Assembly: GCF_000217915.1 (NCBI RefSeq) | Contig: NZ_AFOZ01000013.1 | Location: forward strand, 186,001 to 250,000 | Length of the DNA: 64,000 nt | Reading direction: 5' to 3' | From: Shewanella sp. HN-41 | GTDB taxonomy: Bacteria; Pseudomonadota; Gammaproteobacteria; Enterobacterales; Shewanellaceae | Shown: piece after piece, positions 57,206-64,000 of the stretch | Position numbering within the stretch: position 1 is the first letter of the stretch | How the letters are laid out: the number at the start of each line of letters is the position of its first letter | Program-made: the position numbers and the translations under genes | Notes under the pieces: generated by a model | Databases searched by the model: none | What the model was told of the DNA's origin: nothing | The model's input: the letters and a program-made list of their open reading frames with translations, nothing else

Positions 57206-57268
57206 GAATAAAGTTAACTTAATGTATTGATATTTAAATATAAAATCTTAGTGGTCATATTTAATTGT

Positions 57269-57300
57269 CACGATATATCGCTAAGTGGCGATATATCGTG
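57269..57300. promoter_or_regulatory. Paired activator sites, CGATATATCG x2
   Basis: The 10-bp palindrome CGATATATCG occurs at 57271-57280 and 57289-57298, extended outward to CACGATATATCG and CGATATATCGTG. The centres are 18 bp apart and about 97 and 115 bp upstream of the predicted ccoG start, ideal for an enhancer-binding protein. A third full copy lies before the adjacent activator gene. Confidence 0.75.
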
Positions 57301-57319
57301 AATTTAGGCCGAGTGTGAG

Positions 57320-58783
57320 TTAGTTGCTATGCAATAGGCGTTGGATCCCCAGTTTTTTCATTCGAGATCTTAAGGTGCTGGGCGGCACGCCTAGTACATT
57401 GGCGGCGCCAGCAGGACCAGATATTCGCCAGTTTAACCGCTTAAGTGTTTGTTCTATATGGAGAGCTTCTGCTTCTGCCAGGGTTTGTTGCTGAAGGGGG
57501 GAATGGTTTACTGTGACATTACCCGTGGGCATAGTATGAATATGCAGTATCTCCCCTTGGGAGAGAATGGCCTCACGCTCGAGAATATTCTGCAGTTCGC
57601 GCACATTGCCCGGCCAAGTATAGGCCATCAATTGTTGTAATCCCTTTTGGCTGACGCCGAGAATTTTTTTACCGAGTTTTCTATTAAGGTTATGCAGTAT
57701 ATGGCCGACGAGTTCGGGGATATCATCGAGCCTAGAGCGCAGCGGCGGTACTTGAATTGGGAATACATTCAAGCGGTAGTAGAGATCCATTCGAAATAAC
57801 CCTTGCTCGACTCGCTTGAGCAGATCATGGTGGCTGGCGGCGACTAAACGAATATCCACTTGGATGGTGTCGATGCCCCCGAGGCGTTCGAAGGATTGTT
57901 CTTGGATGACCCTTAGCAATTTCGATTGGGCTTCTAAGCTTAATTCGGCCACTTCATCGAGGAACAAGGTGCCTTGGTGAGCAAGTTCAAATCGACCTTT
58001 ACGGCGACTAGTGGCCCCAGTAAATGCGCCTTTCTCGTGGCCAAAGAGCTCGCTTTCCAGTAATGAGGCTGAAAATGCGGCGCAGTTGACACTGATCATC
58101 GGTTTATCTTTGCGGCGACTGAGTTGATGTAAATTTCTGGCAACTAACTCTTTTCCTGTGCCATTTTCACCGCAAATAAGCACTGTGCTATCGGTATTAG
58201 CGACCATATGCAATTGCTGGATCATATGGCGAATGGCGGCACTATTACCTGAAATATCCACATCGCCAGTCTTATCGGCTAGTTCGGCCTGCAGATAATG
58301 ATTTTCCGAGGCGAGTCGTTCAGATAGGGCTTGTACTTGGGCTAAAGCTTGACGTAGCGAGTGTTCGGTTTGTTTTTGAATGCTAATGTCACGAAATATC
58401 GCGACTACGCCAATGAGTTCATTGTCACGGTAAACCGGGGTTGAACTGTAGTGTACGGGAAAACTGCTGCCATCTTTACGCCAAAACACATCGTGGGTAA
58501 TTTCACGGGTGATGCCATCCTTCAAGGTGTTGTAAATCGGACAATCCTCTTGGGGATAATGGCTGCCATCGGCATGGCTATGGTGGTGGCAGTTGTGAAT
58601 ATTTTTACCCAGTAACTCCTCATTTTTCCAGCCTGTCATGCGTTCGGCTGCCGGATTGATAAAGACAGCATTTCCATTCAAATCAAAACCATAAATACCT
58701 TCACCTACGGCATTGAGCAGTAATTGGTTCTCTGGCAGAAAATGTTTATCCAGTGGTTGTTTGGGCTCGGATGATAGCGTCAT
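57320..58783 (-). CDS. PAS-domain sigma-54-dependent activator
   Basis: 487 residues. The N-terminal PAS (about 18-130) has an unusual Cys/His cluster: Cys65, His66-68, His70, His75 and Cys81 in [19 protein letters not shown] short coiled coil follows, then the AAA+ domain with Walker A GENGTGKE (205-212), GAFTGA (252-257) and [10 protein letters not shown]. The C-terminal helix-turn-helix is [20 protein letters not shown], of the FhlA-like class. There is no receiver domain, so it senses its signal directly, perhaps a metal, haem or redox cue through the PAS cluster. It probably activates ccoG next door and controls itself. Confidence 0.88.
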   Translation of the reverse strand: MTLSSEPKQPLDKHFLPENQLLLNAVGEGIYGFDLNGNAVFINPAAERMTGWKNEELLGKNIHNCHHHSHADGSHYPQEDCPIYNTLKDGITREITHDVFWRKDGSSFPVHYSSTPVYRDNELIGVVAIFRDISIQKQTEHSLRQALAQVQALSERLASENHYLQAELADKTGDVDISGNSAAIRHMIQQLHMVANTDSTVLICGENGTGKELVARNLHQLSRRKDKPMISVNCAAFSASLLESELFGHEKGAFTGATSRRKGRFELAHQGTLFLDEVAELSLEAQSKLLRVIQEQSFERLGGIDTIQVDIRLVAASHHDLLKRVEQGLFRMDLYYRLNVFPIQVPPLRSRLDDIPELVGHILHNLNRKLGKKILGVSQKGLQQLMAYTWPGNVRELQNILEREAILSQGEILHIHTMPTGNVTVNHSPLQQQTLAEAEALHIEQTLKRLNWRISGPAGAANVLGVPPSTLRSRMKKLGIQRLLHSN

Positions 58784-58838
58784 GGATTGGGAACCAAAGT
58801 AGCAGGTTAGTACACGAGTATACGCTGATAATGCAGAT

Positions 58839-58852
58839 CACGATATATCGTG
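58839..58852. promoter_or_regulatory. Operator palindrome CACGATATATCGTG
   Basis: A perfect 14-bp palindrome 56 bp upstream of the activator start. A TATACT box (minus strand, near 58819-58824) would put the site on the -35 region of a sigma-70 promoter, which suits autorepression. It shares its core with the two ccoG-side sites. It also lies on the far upstream side of the divergent TonB-dependent receptor gene. Confidence 0.65.
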
Positions 58853-59152
58853 TGCCATTAACGCCATAAAACTCATTTTGCATTCGGTGAATTGCTTTGA
58901 GATGTCGAGAAATAAATGTTTATAGCATTGCCAACCGTAAAAAATATTAGTTTTTAGTACATTGATATTTAACAAAATAATTTTTAAATCACCCAAGCGT
59001 TGTATTTATTACTGGAGAATGCTTTTGTTTTGTTATAAGAATGTTTCCGTTATGTAAAATAAATTGTATTGACCACAGTTGCAGATTTTAGGGATCAAAA
59101 TCGGATCGAGCAGGTCAGGTATTCTAAAAATAATAAGCAGGTGGGATGAGTA

Positions 59153-61756
59153 ATGATGACCTCAAAAAAGCAAAAGTTTGGATTGAGTGCGGTTAGTCTG
59201 GCAATCACTCTGGCACTGTCTGGTAGTTTAATAAGCCCGCAGGCAATGGCAGAAGAAGATGACACAGCCGTTAAAAATGACAATGTCGAGAAAATTGCGG
59301 TTGTCGGTTCCCGTGCTGCTCCACGCTCGATCGGCGATTCCCCCGTGCCTATTGATATCATCAGTAGTGACGACCTTAAGAAGAATGGTTCTACTGACAT
59401 GATAGATATGTTGGTCACTTCTATCCCTTCTTTCAACTCACGTGCTCAACCTATCAGCGATGCCGCAACCTTAGTCCGTCCCGTTAACCTACGTGGTCTG
59501 CCATCCGACAGCACCTTAGTGTTAGTCAATGGCAAGCGTCGTCACCGCGCAGCTGTGATTGCCTTCCAGGGCGGTGGTATTAACGATGGTGCCCAAGGCC
59601 CTGATATTTCGGTTATTCCTGGTTCTGCATTGAAGCAAGTTGAAGTGTTGCGTGATGGCGCTGCTGCGCAGTACGGCTCGGATGCGATTGCCGGGGTAAT
59701 GAACTTTGTTTTAAAAGATAATTCCGATGGCGGTTCCATCACTGTGACTCAAGGTGAGTATTACGAGGGTGATGGTGCCACGACCACAGTAGAAGGCGAT
59801 GTTGGTCTACCGCTGACCGATAATGGCTTTGTTAACTTAAGCTTCCAATATAAAAATGCCGACGCGACTAGCCGTAGTGTGCAGCGTCCCGATGCGGCTA
59901 ACTTAGCCGAACAAGGCAATACAGAGATCAGTAACCCTGCTCAAGTGTGGGGAAATCCTGAAATTAATGATGACTACTCGGTCTTTATCAACTCAGGCTT
60001 AGACATTAATGCCAATATGCACGCCTATGCCTTTGGTAACCTGTCATCCCGTGATGCTGTGGGGGGATTCTATTACCGTTATCCGCAGGACCGCAGTAAT
60101 GTGTACTCCAACGATGGGGGCCAAACCCTGTTAGTCGGTGCCGTGAATGGAGATCAATCCACCTGTGGGGTGGTTCCCATTCCTAAAATTGATACTAACG
60201 GAGATGGTATTCCCGATGCGGATGGTAACGTCTTAGACACAGATGCTTATAAGGCTATGGTTGCCGATCCAAATTGCTTCGCAATGAACCAGATATTCCC
60301 TGGTGGTTATACGCCACAGTTCACTGGAACCATTGAGGATATGTCCTTCTTCGCCGGTGTAAAGGGCGATATCGGTGAGTGGAATTATGATTTCAGTGCA
60401 GGTACGGGCAGCAACAAAGCCAGTTTTGGCCTTAAAAACTCGTTAAATCCATCATTAGGGTTAGACACCCCAATCGACTTCGATACCGGAGCCTATGAGC
60501 AAGTTGAAACCACAGTTAACCTCGATTTCTCGCGTTTTATTACCTTAGGTGGCATCGAAGATATTAGTTTTGCCAGTGGTTTTGAATGGCGAAATGAATC
60601 TTTTGAGATAACCCAAGGTGATGAAGCCTCGTGGATTGCCGGTCCCTATGCCGATCAAGGTTTCAACATTGGTGCACATGGATTTAAAGGTTTTGGCCCT
60701 GAGTCTGCGGGTAAAAACTCTCGTCATAACATAGGTATCTATACTGATTTAGAAGCCTATTTAAGCGATGATTGGTTGGTGGGCGTCGCACTGCGCTATG
60801 AAGACTTTTCGACCTTCGGTGACACATTAAATTACAAGTTGACGGCGCAGTATGCTGCGACGGATGAGTTGTCGCTGCGCGCGTCACATAGCACGGGTTT
60901 CCGTGCACCAACGGTTGGCCAAGAAAACGTCATCAATACACAGACATCGATTATTGAGGGCGAATTGATCCAGACCTTTATTGCCCCACCGACCGATCCT
61001 TTGGCGGCATTCTATGGCGGGGAAGTGTTAGAGCCTGAAGAGTCAGTAAGTTATGCGTTAGGTGCCGTGTATGAGTATGAAAACTTTTTCTTAACCATCG
61101 ATTACTACAATATTGCCGTTGAGGGGCGTATTGCACAGTCGAGTAAAATCGATGTAAAAGCAGAAGACTATGATGCGTTGCGAGCGGCGGGGGTTGAGTT
61201 TCCTGAGTTAATCCAAGGGGTGAGTTATTACACCAACGACTTTGATACTACCACTCAAGGTATTGATATCGTAGCCTCCTATGATGCGGAAATGTTGTCG
61301 GGTAATGCTAAGTTCAGTCTTGCCTATGGCTGGACCGATACCAGTGTTGATAAATACGATCCTGAGACCACAGACGAAGGTAAAGTTCGTCGATTAGAGG
61401 ACGGTATTCCAGCGCATCGTGCGACCTTAACCTGGGCTCAGTCTTGGGATAAGTTAAGTATGTCGCTGCGCGGAAATTACTACGGCGAATACTATGCAAC
61501 CCATGCCGATGATACCTCTGATTGGGGTTCTGAGGTCGCGGATGCAGCGGTGACTGTCGATCTTGAAGTGAGTTATGAAGTACTCGATGGGCTCACACTG
61601 GCTGTGGGGGCTAACAACCTATTCGACCAAGAAGCGCAAAAGCTGAAAATGGGTGATGATTTCGCCTATGGTCAATTGGGTGGTGTGTATTACGAGAGTG
61701 GGCCATTCGATTATAACGGCGGCTACTACTATGGCCGAGTGAACTATCGTTTTTAA
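59153..61756 (+). CDS. TonB-dependent outer-membrane receptor
   Basis: 867 residues. The signal peptide (~1-33, ending AMA) is followed by the plug domain (VEKIAVVGSRAAPRSIGDSPVPIDII, LRGLPSDSTLVLVNGKRRH, VLRDGAAAQYGSDAIAGVMNFVLKD), then the beta-barrel ending in NYRF with the C-terminal Phe needed for insertion. An extracellular loop (residues ~347-364) has DTNGDGIPDADGNVLDTD, a calcium-binding-type acidic repeat. The substrate cannot be told from sequence; the large loops suit a siderophore, B12-like or oligomeric nutrient. Monocistronic, followed by a terminator. Confidence 0.92.
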   Translation: MMTSKKQKFGLSAVSLAITLALSGSLISPQAMAEEDDTAVKNDNVEKIAVVGSRAAPRSIGDSPVPIDIISSDDLKKNGSTDMIDMLVTSIPSFNSRAQPISDAATLVRPVNLRGLPSDSTLVLVNGKRRHRAAVIAFQGGGINDGAQGPDISVIPGSALKQVEVLRDGAAAQYGSDAIAGVMNFVLKDNSDGGSITVTQGEYYEGDGATTTVEGDVGLPLTDNGFVNLSFQYKNADATSRSVQRPDAANLAEQGNTEISNPAQVWGNPEINDDYSVFINSGLDINANMHAYAFGNLSSRDAVGGFYYRYPQDRSNVYSNDGGQTLLVGAVNGDQSTCGVVPIPKIDTNGDGIPDADGNVLDTDAYKAMVADPNCFAMNQIFPGGYTPQFTGTIEDMSFFAGVKGDIGEWNYDFSAGTGSNKASFGLKNSLNPSLGLDTPIDFDTGAYEQVETTVNLDFSRFITLGGIEDISFASGFEWRNESFEITQGDEASWIAGPYADQGFNIGAHGFKGFGPESAGKNSRHNIGIYTDLEAYLSDDWLVGVALRYEDFSTFGDTLNYKLTAQYAATDELSLRASHSTGFRAPTVGQENVINTQTSIIEGELIQTFIAPPTDPLAAFYGGEVLEPEESVSYALGAVYEYENFFLTIDYYNIAVEGRIAQSSKIDVKAEDYDALRAAGVEFPELIQGVSYYTNDFDTTTQGIDIVASYDAEMLSGNAKFSLAYGWTDTSVDKYDPETTDEGKVRRLEDGIPAHRATLTWAQSWDKLSMSLRGNYYGEYYATHADDTSDWGSEVADAAVTVDLEVSYEVLDGLTLAVGANNLFDQEAQKLKMGDDFAYGQLGGVYYESGPFDYNGGYYYGRVNYRF

Positions 61757-61830
61757 GTGTGAACCGTTTATAAAAGCAATTTCCAACCCACCTTTCTGGA
61801 AATAACGCTTTTATAAATTTGAAGTGAAGT

Positions 61831-61857
61831 AAAAAAGGCTGCCCAGCAGCCTTTTTT
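61831..61857. terminator. Bidirectional terminator
   Basis: AAAAAAGGCTGC / GCAGCCTTTTTT form a 12-bp stem with a CCA loop. It serves the receptor gene and the convergent thioredoxin-like gene (stop 11 bp away). Confidence 0.9.
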
Positions 61858-61867
61858 ATGGCTGTAA

Positions 61868-62425
61868 TTAATGGACTTTTGCCGCTGCTATGCCATTGAG
61901 TACGTCATCAATGGTGAGCTTTGAGGGGAGCACTATGCCATTGGGGGCACTTGGACCATAAACCTTATTGTAGGGTGTGCCGGGGACACCTTCATGGCGC
62001 ATATAGCTTTCAATGGTGTTGTTGGCCTCACTCCAGTTACCTTGCATCAGGATAATGTTGTCGGCCATTAAGGCAGTCACAATTTGTTCCCTGTGGGTTA
62101 CTTCGGCTTTATTGGTTTGGCAGATGGTGCACCAATCAGAGGTGATATCGACAAACACCGTATAACCTTGGTCAACCAGAGGTGCGATTTTCTCCGGTGC
62201 TAAGCTGTGCCATTTTAGTTTTTGATAGGCTTGATAATCCTCGCCTTTATGCACAAATCCAATGATAGCGCCGAGTCCTAGGGCGAAAAATCCTAAGACA
62301 AAAACAACGGCTAAAGGAATCGCTTTACCTTTTTTTCGCTGCCAGAGCAGTAACAGAATTGCGCTCAGTAATAAGCAGAGAATTACCAGACTGATAAGAG
62401 TGATGGTGCCCATAAATGTCCACAT
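61868..62425 (-). CDS. Membrane-anchored DsbD-like thioredoxin protein
   Basis: 185 residues. Two N-terminal membrane segments (about 5-28 and 36-58) are followed by a thioredoxin-fold domain with TSDWCTICQTNKAEV (CTIC redox pair near residue 110) and VPGTPYNKVYGP, where the proline faces the active site. This resembles the C-terminal domain of DsbD/ScsB without its transporter core. It would reduce or isomerise disulfides in the periplasm, but how it is itself reduced is not clear. It is divergent from the S10 peptidase gene. Confidence 0.82.
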   Translation of the reverse strand: MWTFMGTITLISLVILCLLLSAILLLLWQRKKGKAIPLAVVFVLGFFALGLGAIIGFVHKGEDYQAYQKLKWHSLAPEKIAPLVDQGYTVFVDITSDWCTICQTNKAEVTHREQIVTALMADNIILMQGNWSEANNTIESYMRHEGVPGTPYNKVYGPSAPNGIVLPSKLTIDDVLNGIAAAKVH

Positions 62426-62609
62426 AGAATTGTCATAACCTCAGCGCTATCTTAGTCACTAACAGCTTAAATATGCGTGAATTTAGCGAACTATTAGCAT
62501 ATGAGGGCATAAAAGTCCTTTGACGCATTCAGTTGCAATTGTGCTTTTGCGCCTATCGAGCACTCTTTGTAAGCTTGGGCAGATTATAAATATCACAAAT
62601 AAAGGAAAT

Positions 62610-64000
62610 ATGATGACTAGTCTAAGAAGCGGTAGCCGACGATTTAACATGCCATTTGGGTCGCTACTTATACCATTCTTCCTGCTTTTCTCGGTCCTAG
62701 GCCATGCTGAACCCACCCAAAAGGCAGAGGATAAAGCCGACAAGATTGTTCCCGAGATTGTCGAAACCGAGCATAAGATGACGATCCAAGGTGAGAAAAT
62801 TAGCTACAAGGCGATAAGTGGTGAGACCATTTTAGAGGACGATAAGGGCGAACCACTGGCGAGTATTTTTTCGATAACTTACTTACGGGATGACGTTAAA
62901 GATAACAGTCAACGCCCTGTGACGTTTATTTTCAATGGTGGCCCTGGCTCGGCATCGCTCTGGCTGCATATGGGGCTCTTCGGGCCTAAACGTGTCGTCG
63001 TTCCTAGTGATGCCAAGGATGATGGCGCCGCGCCTTATCGTATTGAGCTTAACGATGACTCTATGCTCGATGAGTCTGACTTAGTGTTTATCGATCCCGT
63101 TGGAACGGGTTTTAGCCGTGCCCTAGGTGAAAAGAAAGGAGCCGATTTTTGGGGCGTGAAAGAAGATGCCCAATCGATTGCCGAGTTTATGCGCCGCTGG
63201 TTGATTGAACATAAGCGCTGGAATTCGCCTAAATATCTCGCCGGTGAAAGTTATGGCACGACCCGAGCGGCGGCTCTGATTGATGAACTTCAAGGCGGCT
63301 GGACCGATATCTCTGTTAATGGCGTGGTGTTGATTTCATCGATTCTCGACTTTAGCCATGCCCGCTATCAACCGGGAAATAACCAACCCTACATTGGCTT
63401 TTTGCCAACGATGGCGGCAACCGCGTTTTACCATAACAAGGTTAGCGGTGCCGACAAGGCATTAGGACTCGAGGCGTTTGTCGAGCAGGCGCGCCAATTT
63501 GCCATTAAGGATTATGCCTTAGCGTTATTGCAGGGCAGTCGTTTAGTGCCTAGTGACTATCAAGCCGTGCGCAAACAGTTGGCACGTTTTACAGGCCTGA
63601 GTGAAAACTATCTAGACAGAGTCAATCTGCGGGTGAGTGCCAGTCGATATACCAAGGAATTACTCAGGGATCAGGATCTCACGGTTGGACGTTTAGACAG
63701 TCGCTATACAGGCAAAGATTACGATAGTGGCGGTGACTCAACCGATAATGACCCTTCCGGTTATGGCATCGATGGCGCTTATACTGCGGCTATCCATCAA
63801 TATTTATACGAAGATTTAGGGGTTAAATTATCGCGCCCATTCAATGTGCTCTCCACAGATGTGAACCGTGGCTGGAACTGGAATATTAGCGGTAAGCAGA
63901 TGCATTATGTCAACGTCGCCCCCTATCTTGGGCAGGCACAGCGTGAAAATAAAGATCTACGGATTTTTGTCGGCAACGGTTACTTCGATTTTGCGACGCC
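62610..64000 (+). CDS. S10 serine carboxypeptidase family protein, 5' part
   Basis: Runs off the right edge; 463 full codons are present. ATG at 62610 or the adjacent 62613 (AAGGA upstream) opens a basic N-terminus and a hydrophobic signal (SLLIPFFLLFSVLGHA). The family motifs are FNGGPGSASLWLHMG (oxyanion region), DPVGTGFSR and the nucleophile elbow LAGESYGTTRAA. The catalytic Asp and His lie later, partly beyond the edge (VGNGYFDFAT is near the Asp). It is a secreted peptidase with acidic-pH relatives. It is divergent from the thioredoxin-like gene. Confidence 0.88.
   Translation, partial: MMTSLRSGSRRFNMPFGSLLIPFFLLFSVLGHAEPTQKAEDKADKIVPEIVETEHKMTIQGEKISYKAISGETILEDDKGEPLASIFSITYLRDDVKDNSQRPVTFIFNGGPGSASLWLHMGLFGPKRVVVPSDAKDDGAAPYRIELNDDSMLDESDLVFIDPVGTGFSRALGEKKGADFWGVKEDAQSIAEFMRRWLIEHKRWNSPKYLAGESYGTTRAAALIDELQGGWTDISVNGVVLISSILDFSHARYQPGNNQPYIGFLPTMAATAFYHNKVSGADKALGLEAFVEQARQFAIKDYALALLQGSRLVPSDYQAVRKQLARFTGLSENYLDRVNLRVSASRYTKELLRDQDLTVGRLDSRYTGKDYDSGGDSTDNDPSGYGIDGAYTAAIHQYLYEDLGVKLSRPFNVLSTDVNRGWNWNISGKQMHYVNVAPYLGQAQRENKDLRIFVGNGYFDFAT

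Noticed and set aside
57269-57300. Inverted repeat as a terminator of the activator gene
   Set aside because: There is no T tract on either side, each half is itself a palindrome, and a third copy lies upstream of the gene; spacing to the ccoG sigma-54 promoter fits activator sites better.

Overview
The window looks like a chromosomal segment of a Shewanella-type gammaproteobacterium. This rests on the metH / cobC / B12-salvage block behind a cobalamin riboswitch, csgEFG, a CcoG-type ferredoxin, DUF2956 and DUF3144 proteins, and large structured intergenic repeats. No rRNA, tRNA, integrase or transposase gene was seen. The assignment is by family resemblance, not by a search.

Layout. 1-5.9 kb: 3' end of pbpG, a minus-strand pair (757-aa lipoprotein, MORN-type repeat protein) and a Tat-type dienelactone hydrolase. 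5.9-13.5 kb: an accessory region. Structured repeat copies (three direct, one inverted) bracket a small integron cassette array without integrase (CALIN). The array holds a small membrane-protein cassette with a VCR-like attC, then a roughly 3.5-kb cassette carrying an ABC-three-component (ABC-3C) conflict system (nuclease-like effector, middle component, Rad50-like ATPase with three frame breaks) ending in a second attC, then a cassette gene broken by an 11-bp duplication. 13.5-28.3 kb: metH under a MetJ-type operator, cobC, and a riboswitch-led B12 uptake and salvage run (ABC ATPase, permease, cobT, cobS, cobU, cobQ, cobO, a DUF2235 hydrolase, btuF), then a MAPEG protein. 28.3-32.4 kb: small genes, a decayed glycine-zipper gene, and an AT-rich pair (putative type-44 polymorphic toxin plus lipoprotein). 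32.5-44.1 kb: pyrC; a MacAB-like efflux locus with a sigma-54 promoter and palindromic activator sites, encoding its own NtrC-type regulator and sensor kinase; then csgEFG. 44.2-53.5 kb: TetR and aldehyde dehydrogenase with an operator, two Usp proteins, small conserved proteins and an MsbA-like exporter. 53.5-64 kb: an acyl-CoA ligase, ccoG behind a sigma-54 promoter with two palindromes beside a PAS/sigma-54 activator, a TonB-dependent receptor, a DsbD-like thioredoxin protein and the 5' part of an S10 peptidase.

Themes. B12 supply (riboswitch operon, cobC) sits beside the B12-dependent methionine synthase, and MetJ-type and B12 control meet in one intergenic region. Two independent sigma-54 circuits can be read in full from sequence: activator gene, palindromic upstream sites and a -24/-12 promoter with exact spacing. 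Six single-base frame breaks (cobQ, the NtrC-type regulator, ccoG and three in the ABC-3C ATPase) all fall in A or T runs, which raises the possibility of homopolymer sequencing errors rather than true pseudogenes.
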